Position numbers and translations under genes: made by a program. Shown here piece after piece: positions 1 to 12,348 of a DNA stretch of 64,000 nt; position 1 is the stretch's first letter, and the number at the start of each line of letters is the position of its first letter. The notes beneath the pieces are model-generated. The model ran no database searches and was not told the DNA's origin. It worked only from the letters and a program-made list of their open reading frames with translations. The DNA comes from Lytechinus pictus. Lineage: Eukaryota; Echinodermata; Echinoidea; Temnopleuroida; Toxopneustidae. The stretch is taken from the NCBI RefSeq assembly GCF_037042905.1, contig NC_087259.1, positions 18,207,501 through 18,271,500 of the forward strand, given 5' to 3'.

Positions 1-594
1 AGGTTGGGGATATTTGTTGAATTACCACCATAACTTTGAAAATTTATGGATCTACAATGTAGTTCATGAAACTTGGGCATTAGGTTAATCAAGTACCACC
101 AAATATCCTGTGCGAGTTTCAGGTCACATGAACATGGTCAAAGGTCATTTAAGGCCAATGAACTTTGGCCGTGTTGGGGGGTATTTGTTGAATTACCATC
201 CTAGCTCTGAAAGTTTATGGATCTAGTTCATAAAACTTGGGATATAAGAGTAATCAAGTATCACTGAAAATTCCCTGTGAGTTTCAGGACACAAAACTAA
301 GGTCAAAAGTCAGTTTAAGGTCAATTAACTTAGGCCATGTTGGGGTAATTGTTGAATTGCCATCATTACTTTGAAAGCTTATGGATAGAGTGAATGAAAT
401 GTGGACATGGGTGTAGTTGACAAGTTTTATTCACCGTCCAAATGTCATTTATAGTCAATGAACGTGGTATAATGTCATTATATGAATGGTGTTTTTGTGA
501 ATGATTATTTTATAGTAGTTTTCAAAGTTAGCACTGCTGCTATATTAAATCGCGTAATGCAGGCTAGACTGCCAGAAGCACTCCACTTGTTTTG
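1..594 (+). mobile_element. Copy 1 (5' cut by window edge) of a terminal-inverted-repeat element with tandem GGTCAAAGGTCA units
   Basis: This copy contains diverged tandem units of about 160 bp, each with a match to 'aaggtcatttaaggtcaatg' and 'ttgaattaccatca'. It ends in the same 3' terminus as two fuller copies downstream: a decayed ATGCAGGTGAGAC (here atgcaggctagac at about 558-570) followed by 'ccacttgttttg'. No coding capacity is seen. The reading frame at 482-901 runs across the terminus into the next repeat and is not a gene. Confidence 0.7.
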
Positions 595-595
595 T

Positions 596-2152
596 ATTCC
601 TTTAACCTTATCTCAACATGAAATGACAATATTATTTGTCTCTGGTCACGGTGGTCCGAGAAAAAAGTGTGCCGGGCCCAAATCTAAAGTGGCCGCCAAA
701 ATCCCCCCAAATCACAGTTTTGGCCACAACTTCTTTCTTGGTGGTCATTTTATCTGGTTTTGGTGTCTATTCATGTTTTTTTTGGGGGGCAGGCAATTTG
801 TTTTTCCTAAAATTAGTTCTTTTAAACCATTATTTGGAAAGTTAAGAGGTGATTTTAACTTAAATTTGCAAATTTTTAGACCCTTTTTTAAGCAAAATTA
901 GGTTCCATCGTCTTGTGGTTCTTGGATATTAGATGACACCAGTTGACCAGTAGTAAGCAGCTTCATATAGCTATATTGCTTTTATTCCTCTAAATTGAGT
1001 TGACGGATATTTGCGAAATACATCTTATCAAATGAAAAAATGTAATTTACGGTATCCATAGGGGTGGCACGGTGTACAATATATGGTACATACTGTACAC
1101 TGCATACATATCCATGCATTGACCACCATGGCATACAACTAGGACTTTATATATATACCAGTGGCATGCATGTAGTAGTGAGCTTCTGAGGTTTAGAATT
1201 AGATTGTGACTTGTGAATTTGATTGCTTGTTAGCTGATGAACATGATGTAACCCGATGATGAACATAAATTGCATGTAAACATCATGTAGTGTACGTACA
1301 TACATGTACATCATATTTTCAGCCACATCTTCATTTGGCAGCTTGTTTTTACCTGGTATTCTAATCCTATATTATGGAGTCAGGTATACCAAATGTGGTA
1401 ACGCTGGTCAATGGCTTTCAGGATTCCATGCAAGTTACCATTGGATGGCAAAGTTACCATAATCAGAAAGCCAGTGTAAGTGCCATAATAGGGGGGGGGG
1501 TGACTTTAATCCATTGTTAAAGATATTTTCCTCCCCCCCCCCTGAATGAGCATAATTGACAAAATATGTCTTCAATCTGAGACAAAACATACAGTATCTT
1601 CAATTTCTCAATAACTCATTTAGTATCACACTATAGTTTATATACAGACCTTGTCATGATGGTCAATGCATGAATATACATGAATGCAGTGTAGTATGTA
1701 CAATACAATGTATACTGTATAGCCCCTATGGATAATAAGATTTTTTTTTTTCAATAATATATATTTCGCAAATATCCGTAAAACCCAAAGTAGAAGAATA
1801 AGAGCAAATAGCTATTTGAAATTATTTGCTATTATGGAACTGGTATCGTCCAATATCCAAGAACCACAAGAAACCTAATTTGGGGCTGAAAAGGGTATTG
1901 TATGTGTAAATGTAGGTAAAATCACCTTTTAACTCCAAAATTAATGGTTTTTAAGTAATAATTTCAGGTAAAACAAATTGCCTGCTCCCCCCCAAAAAAA
2001 AAAAAACAACAACATATTATATGTGGGCAAAACTTTGATTGGGGGGGGGGGGGTTGGCAGCCATTTTGGATTTTGGCCTGGCACACTTTTTTCTCGGACC
2101 CGAGGCAAAAAATATTTGTCATTTCATGTTGAGATACATTACAAGGAATAGA
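596..2152. repeat. Long inverted repeat (foldback element), arms about 0.5 kb
   Basis: The left arm (about 596-1140) and right arm (about 1640-2152) are diverged reverse complements. Both contain the complement pair around 'tctcaacatgaaatgaca', the 'ggtccgagaaaaaagtgtgc' block, a C-run/A-run block, and a region of TATGGTACATACTGTACA-like sequence. The middle (1140-1640) holds 'ttggatggcaaagttaccat', also present in the MITE near 24.8 kb. It directly abuts the end of the preceding element. No protein is evident. Confidence 0.65.
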
Positions 2153-2816
2153 TCAAAACTGTTGCCATATTAAAATGTCAAAAAAGGTATTTTTGATCCA
2201 TGTATAGCCCACTCCTATGATCAAAGGGGTTTTGCTACTGAAGATTTTAAAGGCAAAGTTTTAAATGTTAAAGGAAACTTAGATGATGAAAAATTGTCTG
2301 AGATTTTCTTATTTTTATTTCACGACCTGTCCTTTGGTAAACAGGAATTGTGTTGATATCTCAACATGTCTCTCTTTCGTTTAAGTTGAAACTGATAACT
2401 GACAATTTATATTTCATACATATTATTTAATTTTTGGTTTCTTACAAGAAACAAAAAATAAGGTATTGTTTTATGACTTTCATATGAAAGATCTGCCATT
2501 ATCATAATTATACTACACATGTATTTGTTATTTACACGACTGTTTCCAAGTTGTTGGGGCTCCTGGCTGGTTCCATTATCAATTGGCTTCATGAAGATGA
2601 AAGTGGTTAGGGTATTTGAATGAAAATACATATAAATCAGGATTTTGACAGGATACACTTTTCCAATAATTTTATGGTGCATATTATTTATGTAGACATA
2701 TGGTGCTATTCATTGAGCGGCTTAAACATGTACCATCGTTATCCTTGAGAAATTATGTTCAATGGAATACAAATTTTTCTCTTTTTTGCTTTTGTTATTG
2801 TTTCTGTGTTTCTCAG

Positions 2817-2906
2817 AGTAGTCAGGATAGTGATGTATGTCTTAAACAAATCCCCGAAGGATTGATGAAAAAAAAGCTGTACTTTACAATACATTTTTGT
2901 TTGTAA
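2817..2906 (+). CDS. Possible terminal exon of an unidentified plus-strand gene
   Basis: A long pyrimidine tract ends in 'tgtttctcag' at 2816, followed by an open phase-0 frame of 29 codons ending in TAA. The first residues would be SSQDSDVCLKQIPEG. No domain is recognised and no partner exon was found upstream, so this may be a chance acceptor. Sequence to about 3440 looks like unique AT-rich DNA and could be its 3' UTR. Confidence 0.18.
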   Translation, partial: SSQDSDVCLKQIPEGLMKKKLYFTIHFCL

Positions 2907-3447
2907 AAGCATCATCCTTTTTGTAAGAACTCATACATCTGGTGTAAGGAAACATTAAGAGCTATAGCTTGATGTATGTAGCCACTTCTTCAATTATTTT
3001 GTTTGTGTTTATACTTTGATAATAACTAATCTATTTCAAGTCCATTGTGAATTGAACATCTTGGCCTATAGGGTATTATAGAGCTCAATACTGCCCTGGT
3101 TACTGTACATGATTGTATATTGTCTTTGTAGACGTTTTTTGATAAATACTAGGAAATGCTATTAGGAGACTAGGAGTGGTTTTTTCTTTTGTTTTTGTTG
3201 TAAAGTTGTACTTTGTTATGTTTTCTTTCACAATTCATTGAATGCGAAGTTTTTGATGGAAAGTATGTGATTGGTCAGGATCAACACTTCAAGAAAAAAA
3301 TCTATAGGTTTTTATTATCTATTGAGATACATGTTGGGTTCGTTTTATAACCATTGATTTGTAAAGATGTTCAGACAGAACTTAGAAAGTTTACAGAGAA
3401 TTCATTTTAAAACCACTCCATGCTTTATTATCATTATTGTGGTTTTT

Positions 3448-4423
3448 GTCTCACCTGCATAGCAGAGTGAGACTATAGGCGCCGCTTTTCCGACGGCGGC
3501 GGCGACGGCGGCGGCGACGGCGACGGCGGCGTCAACACCAAATCTTAACCTGAGGTTAAGTTTTTGAAATGACAGCATAACTTAGAAAGTATATGGACCT
3601 AGTTCATGAAACTTGGCCATAAGGTTAATCAAGTATTACTGAACATCCTGCCTGAGTTTCATGTCACATGACCAAGGTCAAAGGTCATTTAGGGTCAATG
3701 AACTTAGACCATGTTGGGGGAATCAACATCAAAATCTTAACCTAAGGTTAAGTTTTTGAAATGTCATCATAACTTAGAAAATATATGGACCTAGTTCATG
3801 AAAATTATACATAAGGTTAATCAAGTATCACTGAACATCCTGCATGAGTTTCACGTCACATGACCAAGGTCAAAGGTCATTTAGGGTCAATGAACTTTGG
3901 CCGAATTGGGGGTATCTGTTGAATTACCATCATAACTTTGAAAGTTTATGGATCTGATTCATGAAACTTGGACATAATAGTAATCAAGTATTACTGAACA
4001 TCCTGTGCAAGTTTCAGGTCACATGATCAAGGTCAAAGGTCATTTAGGGTCAATGAACTTTGGCCGAATTGGGGGTATCTGTTGAATTACCATCATAACT
4101 TTGAAAGTTTATGAATCTGATTCATGAAACTTGGACATAATAGTAATCAAGTATCACTGAACATCCTGTGCGAGTTTCAGGTCACATGATCAAGGTCAAA
4201 GGTCATGTAAGGTCAAAGAACTTTGGCCACGTGGGGGGTATTTGTTGAATTGCCATCATATCTCTATAAGTGTATTGGTCTAGTTCATAAAACGTGGAAA
4301 TAAGAGTAACCAAGTATCACTGAACATCTTGTGCGAGTTATAGTAGTTTTCAAAATCAGCACTGCTGCTATATTGAATCGCGTGATGCAGGTGAGACGGC
4401 CAGAGGCATTCCACTTGTTTTTT
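3448..4423 (+). mobile_element. Copy 2 of the GTCTCACCTGCAT terminal-inverted-repeat element (complete, about 1 kb)
   Basis: It begins with gtctcacctgcat (3448-3460) and carries the inverted partner atgcaggtgagac at 4385-4397, then ccacttgttttt. The start is followed by a CG-rich 'cggcggcggcgacgg' block. The interior is four to five tandem units of about 160-190 bp. Each contains a perfect AGGTCA-A-AGGTCA motif (for example 3675-3687) and 'ttgaattaccatcataact'. It is non-coding and probably non-autonomous. Confidence 0.8.
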
Positions 4424-4753
4424 CAGAGTGTGACTTGTTACTTATGGCAATGTTGTTTTTGTAAAACAAAAGAACAATTTGTTCTCTCATTTAAGTATTT
4501 TTTAAAGGAACAAAGCTAAAATAGAAGCTTGATATTATTTATCTTTTCTGTATAATGACTCATTGCATTAATTTACACCTGGCATAAGAAGTAAATTTGA
4601 GATAATTTTGTCTCCACAGTGTCTTTTTTAATTCTCTATCTCTATCCTTAACTTGAGTTTTAATACTGCCATGTATGCTTGTAGTGGCAATGTATATGTA
4701 GCTTCTAGTAAAACCTTTCAACATGTAACTTTTTGTGACTGAAAGTGATTTTT

Positions 4754-6414
4754 GTCTCACCTGCAAAGCATAGTGAGACCTTATGCGCCGCTTTTCCGAC
4801 GGCGTCAACACCAAATCTTAACCGAAGGTTAAGTTTTTTAAATGATAACGTAGAGAGTATAAGGACCTAGTTCATTAAACTTTGCCATAAAGTTAATCAA
4901 GTATTGCTGAACATCCTGCTTGAATTTTGAGTCACATGACCAAGGTCAAAGGTCATTTAGGGTCAATAAACTTTGGCCAAATTGGGGGTATTTGTTGAAT
5001 TACCATCACAACTTTAAAAGTTTATGGATCTGATTCATGAAACTTGGACATAAGAGTAATCTTGTGCCACTACACATCCTGTGTGAATTTCAGGTCACAT
5101 GATCAAGGTCAAAGGTCATTTAAGGTCAATGAACTTTGGCCAAATTGGGGTATTTGTTGAATTACCATCATAACTTTGAATGTTTATTGGTCTGGTTCAT
5201 AAAACTTGGACATAAGAGTAATCAAGTATCACTGAACATCCTGTGCGAATTTCAGGCCACATGACCAAGTTCAAAGGTCAATGAACTAAGGCCATAATCT
5301 ATTGAATTACCATAATAACTTCGAAAGTTTTTGGATCTGATTCAAGAAACTTGGACATAAGAGTAATCATGTACCACTACACATCCTGTGCGAATTTCAC
5401 GTCACATGACCAAAGTCAAAGGTCATTTAGGGTCAGTAAACTTTGGCCAAATTTGGGGTATTGTTGAATTACCATCATAACTTTGAAAGTTTTTTGGTCT
5501 AGTTCATAAAACTTGGACATAAGAGTAATCAAGTATCACTGAACATCCTGTGCGAATTTCAGGTCACATGACCAAGTTCAAAGGTCAATGAACTAAGGCC
5601 ATAATCTATTGAATTACCATAATAACTTCGAAAGTTTTTGGATCTGATTCAAGAAACTTGGACATAAGAGTAATCATGTACCACTACACATCCTGTGCGA
5701 ATTTCACGTCACATGACCAAAGTCAAAGGTCATTTAGGGTCAATAAACTTTGGCCAAATTTGGGGTATTGTTGAATTACCATCATAACTTTGAAAGTTTT
5801 TTGGTCTAGTTCATAAAACTTGGACATAAGAGTAATCAAGTATCACTGAACATCCTGTGCGAATTTCAGGTCACATGACCAAGTTCAAAGGTTAATGAAC
5901 TTAGGCCATAATCTATTGAATTACCATCATAACTTCTGAAGTTTTTGGATCTGATTCAAGAAACTTGGACATAAGAGTAATCATGTACCACTACACATCC
6001 TGTGCGAATTTCACGTCACATGACCAAAGTCAAAGGTCATTTAGAGTCAATGAACTTTGGCCATATGGGGGTATCTGTTGAATTACCATCATAACTTTGA
6101 GAGCTTTATGGATCTGATTCATGAAACTTGGACATACATGTAAGAGTAACCAAATATCACTGAATGTCTTGTGTGAGGTACTGGTCACATGACCTCTCAA
6201 AGTTTATAGATATAGTGTATAAAATGTGGATATAGGGGTAATCAAGTATCTCTGACAAGTTTTAGATCACATGATCAAGGTCAAATGTCAATGAACGTAG
6301 TATTGTATCATTATACATGAATGGTGTTTTTGTGAATAATTATTTCATAGTATGTTTCAGAGTGTGAATCGTTTGATGCGAGTGAGACTGCCAGAGGCGC
6401 TCCACTTGTTTTTT
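4754..6414 (+). mobile_element. Copy 3 of the GTCTCACCTGCAT element, expanded to about 1.66 kb
   Basis: It has the same termini as copy 2 (gtctcacctgcaa at 4754; gatgcgagtgagac near 6375-6388; ccacttgtttttt at the end). Its interior is longer because a 307-bp compound unit is tandemly repeated almost exactly: the landmark 'ggccataatctattg' recurs at 5290, 5597 and 5904. This indicates recent unequal exchange inside the element. Confidence 0.8.
5290..5910 (+). repeat. Near-identical 307-bp direct tandem repeat inside copy 3
   Basis: Two successive 307-bp units differ at only a few positions (for example ggtcagtaaac versus ggtcaataaac). The third unit start at 5904 diverges further on. Confidence 0.8.
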
Positions 6415-6990
6415 CATGGAATGATTACCAAGATATTGACTGATTATGTTGATTTATTAATAATTTATAGAAAAATATGAATGTTTGATTGATCACATTA
6501 CACATTGATTATGAGTAGACTTATTGATAAATTGTTTAATAAATGATTGATAGGTAAAACTTGATGCACCACTCCCGATTTTCATTATTTATCATTAAAT
6601 CAACATTGTGCTCTTGACTTTCTTATGCACATGTAATAGCAATCTGTCTGTCAACAGGAGGGGAGGGAGGGGGCTAAATGTTCTCTTAACCCTTATTCCA
6701 TCAACCTAATTCTCCCACTAAGTGCCATCTCACTCCCTATTATCCCGACCCCCATGAAGATCCACATGATAAAGTTAAAATGCTGCCCAGAAAAGTACAA
6801 TTTGTGTTCACTCATGCATTGAAGTTCAATTTAATAATTTATGAAATTTACTTGAACAACCAAACTGGTCATGATTGATCATTAATTCATCACAACACCC
6901 TTAATTTTTCAGGTTTCAATTAAAGGATTTGCCTCTCAGAACTGGCAGAAATTGTAAGGCTAATTCATGCCCAGCCTTATTTTCATACCC
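6415..6990. other. No gene seen
   Basis: AT-rich sequence with a short G-rich patch at 6657-6672. No convincing exon, RNA gene or repeat boundary was found. Confidence 0.5.
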
Positions 6991-6995
6991 TTTCT

Positions 6996-7570
6996 TTAAA
7001 GAACAAGTCCATCCCAACAAATAGTGGATTGAATAAAAAGAGAAATATCAAACAAGTATAACACTGAAAATTTCATCAAAATCGGATGTAAAAAAAGAAA
7101 GTTTTGACATTTTAAATCTTTGCTTAATTTCACAAAACAGTTATGCACATGCTGGTCAGTATGCAAATGAGGAGACTGATGACATAATCCACTCACTATT
7201 TCTTTTGTATTTTATTATGTGAAATATGGAATATTCTATTTTTCTTTTCTTTGTCAAGTGAAACAACGATTAATTCCTCCCTGAACATGTAGAATTAGCA
7301 TTATTTAATACTATATTGTTCAGACAAGTTGGTCCTTATTGTCAAATCTATAAAAAATGAAATATTGTATAATTCAAACAATATAAAACAAAAGAAATAG
7401 TGAGGGGCATCATCGGCCGTCTCATTTGAGTTGTGCATAACACTGTGTTGTGAAAAATAAGCAAAACTTTAAAATGTCATAACTTTCTTATTTCACATCC
7501 GATTTTGATGAAATCTTCAGCGTTTAGCAAGTTTGATTTTTCTCTATTTACTCAAATTAACATAGTGGGG
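6996..7570. mobile_element. Palindromic MITE, TTTAAAG type (diverged)
   Basis: The arms are reverse complements. 'atttcatcaaaatcggatgt' on the left pairs with 'catccgattttgatgaaat' on the right, and 'actatttcttttgtattttatt' sits opposite 'aaaacaaaagaaatagtga'. Its sequence matches the better preserved MITEs at 9611-10195 and 40723-41315. The right terminus is decayed. Confidence 0.65.
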
Positions 7571-8330
7571 AGTGCTCGCTAAACACTTATGGGTGTCTTT
7601 GAAGGTTGACTTTATTGGCTTCCCCCCCCCCAAAGTGATATATTTTTTTGTTTGGCAGCCATTTCAAAAGTGTATAGTTTTTTTTTGGACGCACTGACTG
7701 TATAGGAGCTTCCATCAAATAGATATTACTACTGTATCAATGTCAGGGTCGTATGTAGGGGGTGCAAAAAGGGAAAAGGGGCACGAATAAAGAAATGGAA
7801 AAAAATGAAAAGGTAAAAGAATAACAGTGCTGAAAAGGGATACCTCTTGTTATTACCATGGGAATGCAGTTTCCAACACATTTAGAAAATTAATCTTGCA
7901 TGTCTTTATGCAGGGATGAATATTCATGCCACTTTTTGATTGATGTTAATCATACTAATTCTCTAAAAATTCCAACAAACAGAAATATTCATTTTTTTAA
8001 CGCAAATATGACTTCTCTTGCTGCCGGTTTGCATTTTGATATTTTACTTTTCATTAATTCTCACAAATAGTTCTGAAATACATTATTCTCTGGTTCTATT
8101 GTCAAAGCTTTACAATACGCGCTGATTTGATAAGGGAGATATAAATCATCTTCATTGATTTCTACTAGTAATCATTGAAATGTCCTTTTTGGGTGAGAAT
8201 ATAATATAAAATCAAGTCATATAAAGTATAATCTCAAGCATGGTAAAAAATAATGTGACATATACTTAGTACTACATGTAGTTTCTATGTATGAAATCAC
8301 AGATGAAATAATCGTGAAGATGATGATCAA
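7571..8330. other. No gene seen
   Basis: AT-rich sequence with a C-run at about 7622-7631. No exon with credible splice sites was noticed. Confidence 0.45.
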
Positions 8331-8895
8331 GATGTGGTGATGAGGATAATGATGTGGGTGAAGATGATAATTATAGACTGGTGATGGTGATGAGGTGGGT
8401 GGTGATGATGAGGATAGTGATAGTAATGGTGTCGATGATGGTGATGATGAAGCCAGTGGTGTTGACGGGTATTTTGATGATAGTGATGATGAAATTGGTG
8501 ATGATGGTGGGGGTGAGGTCTTGGGGGAAAGAGCCCCCCCCCCTCCCCCCCAAAAAATGATAATAAAATACAAAACATAAATAATAAGAAAAAGAAAAGA
8601 GAGAAGATTTTCAGTATTATGTCAGAATCTATCAAAACGTAAAATTATGTAATAAAAATATAGAAAAGTTTGCTTGCTCACAATTTAAAAAAAAAAATAC
8701 TGGCACAATCTGCCATATCTTGTCCCTCTCAAAATCTTTGGCTCATTACGCCAATGATAATTTATTTGGTGGTGATAATGAAAGTAATTATATTAATAAT
8801 GATGGTGATTATGATGGTCATGATAGTGACGATGATCATGATGGTGTGGTGATGGCAATGATATTGATGAAGTTGATGATGATCACTCCCTTTTC
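8331..8895. repeat. Degenerate GAT/GGTGAT simple-sequence tracts
   Basis: Irregular (GATGGTGAT)n tracts lie at about 8331-8520 and 8765-8890, with a C-run at about 8535-8550 between them. Open frames exist in several phases on both strands only because the trinucleotide repeat lacks stop codons. They are not genes. Confidence 0.75.
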
Positions 8896-9185
8896 ATCTC
8901 CAACCATTTTCACATCTCCAGCTTTCATCTCAATCCTTCCTCTCATCTCTAACCTCTCCTCATGTCAACCCTTCCACATCGTTTCCATCCACCTCATCTC
9001 CCTGCTCGTCTCTTGTAACCCACTCATCTCCATCCCTCCCACATCATCTCCATCCATCCTTGCATCATCCCCATTCCTCCTCTCATCATCTCCATCCACT
9101 CGTCGTCCCCACCCTTCTCAACTCCATCACTCATCATCATGGCCATCCCACCTTCCATCATCTCCACCACCCCCCCCCCCCATTT
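8890..9185. repeat. Pyrimidine-rich CATCTCC-type low-complexity tract
   Basis: Recurring 'catctccatcc' and 'ctcatcatctccatcc' words on the plus strand end in a C-run at about 9169-9181. The open frames on both strands are by-products of the composition. Confidence 0.7.
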
Positions 9186-9220
9186 AATCTTCATCTCTCC
9201 AATCATTTCCATCTGATTAC

Positions 9221-9384
9221 CAGGTGACCCAACATTTGCTCCTGCGATAATTGCCCCAGGATTAATTCTGTCTTCGAGGGTCAGGGTTGCAATAGGGTTT
9301 CATGGTAGGTTTAGGGGTTGAAGCTGAATAGTGTGTGGAATTTACAGCGGAGCAATTGTCGCCAGAGCAAATGTCATGGAACTC
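9221..9384. mobile_element. Small inverted-repeat element
   Basis: The left end 'tgacccaacatttgctcctg' pairs with the right end 'agagcaaatgtcatggaac' in inverted orientation, with a second paired block 'gataattgccc'/'ggagcaattgtcgc'. It is about 160 bp and non-coding. Confidence 0.5.
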
Positions 9385-9610
9385 ATTACCACAGCTCTCA
9401 TTAAAGGTTGAATATTAAGCGGGATAAAGAATACTTCATAGTGAAAGAACCCAATATTCAAAATACTCCTTTGGAGTAAAGTGGTTTTATTAAGTAACAA
9501 TAAGATAAACTTAATCAGATGTACAGTTACATTGTAACACATATTGAACTGAGGTGTATATAAAATACATGTATATTATATCCCACAAAAATCAAATCCT
9601 GGTTCAAAAC

Positions 9611-10195
9611 TTAAAGGGATGGTCCGGGCTGAAAATATTTATATCTTAATACATAGAGTATAATTCACTGAGCAAAATGCCGAAAATTTCATCAAAATCG
9701 GATAACAAATAATAAAGTTATTGAAGTTTAAAGTTTAGCAATATTTTGTGAAAACAGTTGTCATGAATATTCATTAGGTGGGCTGATGATGTCACATCTC
9801 CACTTTCTGTTGTCTTATGTTATTACATAAAATCATATTTTTTTCATTATTTCATACTTGTCTGAATGTCTCCCTTATAATGAAATAAGTTGCAGCAATA
9901 AATATTTAATGCACTATTCAGTTGACAATCCAATTTTTCTAGTTCTTGGAGGAAAAAAAATTGAATAAACCTAATTTCATATAATAAAATACAAAAGAAC
10001 AAGTGGAGATGTGACATCATCAGCCCACCTAATGAATATTCACGACGACTGTTTTCACAAAATATTGCTAAACTTCAAAATTCAATAACTTTGTTATTTG
10101 TTATCCGATTTTGATGAAATTTTCTGCATTTTGCTCAGTGAATTCTACTCTATTTATTAAGCTACACATACTTTCAGCCCGGACCATCCCTTTAA
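9611..10195. mobile_element. Palindromic TTAA-ended MITE (585 bp)
   Basis: It starts ttaaagggatggtccgggct and ends with the inverse agcccggaccatccctttaa. Nearly the whole element is an inverted repeat, with 'gatgatgtcacatctccact' on the left and 'agtggagatgtgacatcatc' on the right. TTAA at both outer ends is compatible with TTAA-targeting (piggyBac-like) insertion, which is inference. It is the best preserved of three family members here. Confidence 0.85.
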
Positions 10196-10458
10196 GATAG
10201 CATTACATTACCAGATACATTATTATGATGATAAATATGACAATAGCATAGTAATATCATAATTCCAGTTGGGAACAATATCCTCTGTTTTTGGTGTCTA
10301 TGTAAAGCTAACAATAAGGACAATCTTAAAATTACAATAGTGGCCAATTCAATTAACATTTATCAAACAATTGCACTTTGTTTCAGGAATATACATCCTG
10401 TTATAAATTACTAAATTCATATTTGGTTACCATGTCAATTACATAAACCCCAACTTAC

Positions 10459-10633
10459 CTGGAGGGATTTTCAGCCATCCCTCATCATTGTTTGTCATAA
10501 ACAAAAACTGGCCATACAGGGTTTGCGATTCAGGCGGCCTCAAAATAGTTGGAATGATAAGAATGATATAGAGTACTGACAATATTATAGCGATATCAAA
10601 TATTTTGAAGCTCTGCAGTCTGCACCTCTTTTG
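10459..10633 (-). CDS. Candidate internal exon with one transmembrane segment, unidentified gene
   Basis: On the minus strand an acceptor (tttcagtag|CAA) opens a 58-codon frame ending CCA G|gtaagt (phase 1). It encodes a basic stretch (QKRCRLQSFK), a hydrophobic run (IFDIAIILSVLYIILIIPTI), then RPPESQTLYGQF and DEGWLKIPP. That layout would suit a single-pass protein. The phase-0 start matches the phase-0 end of the candidate exon at 12349-12512. The family is not recognised and the gene continuation was not found. Confidence 0.4.
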
Positions 10634-10747
10634 CTACTGAAACAAATCAAACCATTTCAATCTTCACTTTGTCTTCAATTTAGAAGCAAATAATTTTTAA
10701 AAATATATTAAAGTTAAGATAATTGCAACTCATTCAATCTTAACATG

Positions 10748-11212
10748 AAAGTTCACTTGGACAAAACAAGTCTGCTATGCAGGTGAGACAAAAAAATTGG
10801 TGAAGGTTTGAGGAAAATCTGTTAAATATTAAAAAATTTATTAGAATTCTAAGCTTAGCCTTTGGATTTGTGGCGTCACACACACGAGCAGCTGCCAAAT
10901 AAAGTTATGTAATATAAAATGCATGAATTTCATTTTTTAATGGTTCCAGAGGACATATTTTTGTTATTTTGTGTTTTCTTTTCATGTTTGGGTGTAAAAT
11001 GATTGGTCCTTTGATATAGAAAAGGTATAGAAAAAAAAAATTCATTATGTAGTAATGCTGCCCGAATATGACGTTACAACTCAAATAATTGAAATTCAAA
11101 TAACTTTTGAATTCTTTGATGGATTTTCCTCAAAACTTAGGCAATATTTTTATTATTTTTTTCTTCTGTTTTAACAATAAACTTTTTGTCAGCGTGAACT
11201 TCCCCTTTAAAC
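10748..11212. mobile_element. Possible inverted-repeat MITE of the AAGTTCACCCYGACAA type
   Basis: The right end (11100-11212) matches the MITE at 44511-44796: 'gatggattttcctca', 'caataaactttttgtcag', 'aacttccccttta'. The left end 'gaaagttcacttggacaaaa' at 10747-10766 is a weak inverse of it. The left boundary is uncertain. Confidence 0.4.
10763..10796 (-). mobile_element. Minimal, internally deleted copy of the GTCTCACCTGCAT element
   Basis: Read on the minus strand this 34-bp patch joins the element's 5' terminus (tttttgtctcacctgcatag plus caga) directly to its 3' terminal cttgtttt. All interior sequence is absent. Confidence 0.45.
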
Positions 11213-11888
11213 CCACTTGAACGATATTTGGTATCATTTGGAAGATTTATAAAACAGATATTACACATGAATTAAACCTAAATAGACTGGGCTATTTCGA
11301 TGCCTAAGAAGACTGTGGGGGGGGGGGGGCTGATTCAGCCCCCCTCCTTATGATCTCGGCCGTTGATCGCGACGAAACTTGGCACCCGCGTTACCAATGG
11401 CATAATATACAAAACTACATGATCAAACTCTGTGAAAAATCTCATTGCTAATTAATTATGCTAATTTATGCATGAAATCAGAATTTTGCTTTAATTAACT
11501 AAATAATGCCCCTAAAATGCTAATTTTTGGTACACAGACACTTTATATTAATCTGTTCAAATGCACTAACAAAAAATTTCAAAATCACATTAATTTTTTC
11601 AGGTATTTAACTGTTTTCAAAATTTCTTATGTATTTCTTTGTTTTTGGACTTTATGTTTTTATTGTTTTTTCAATGGAAATTGTCGGGGACTTTATTTGG
11701 ACCATAAATAAGATGGAATTAATTGATTTCAATCAGTAAATGGAAAAATTATACATTTATGAATTTTGGCTAAAAACTCTATTTGCATTGGATTTGTACA
11801 CAAATTTACGTTTTTGTGCAATTTTGGGTCTGCATGCACTTATGAAATGATGCATAATTTTGGAACCCCCCGTATCCAAAATATCCGT

Positions 11889-12182
11889 GAGTAGATGCTC
11901 GGGGGTAGAAGTCTGGGGGGGGGGGTAAATGTCCAGGGGGTAATTGTCCAGGGGGTAGATGTCCGGGGGGTAAATGTCCGGGGGTATATGTCCGGGGGGG
12001 TAAATGTCCGGGGGGTAATTGTCCGGGGGGTAGATGTCCGGGGGGTAAATGTCCGGGGGTAGATGTCCTAGGGGGTAGATGTCCTAGGGGGCAGATGTCC
12101 TAAGGGGGTGGATGTCCGGGGGGTGGATGTCCGGGTGGTGGATGTCCGGGGGGTGGATGTCCAGGGGGTAGATGTTCGGATA
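11889..12182 (+). repeat. G-rich minisatellite, unit about 17-18 bp
   Basis: About 17 units of the type ggggggtagatgtccgg alternate with taaatgtcc, taattgtcc and tggatgtcc variants. Each unit carries a run of four or more G, so the plus strand has many possible G-quadruplex tracts. Confidence 0.9.
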
Positions 12183-12348
12183 CGATACAATATATATATA
12201 AAAAAAGTTAATTTTTCATTCAATTCGATTGTTCTTTCTTTCTTTTAAAGAATTTGGAAATACATGTACCAAAAATAAGAGTTGAACTTTGATATACCTG
12301 CATGAACTGCATAAAAAATTATTTATTGTATCTATAAAGCTGTATTAC

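Noticed and set aside
482-901. 139-residue frame at the left edge
   Set aside because: It crosses the end of a transposon and the start of an inverted repeat, with no domain.
8217-9212. Several open frames of 60-155 residues on both strands
   Set aside because: Low-complexity GAT and CATCTCC tracts lack stops. Composition explains them.
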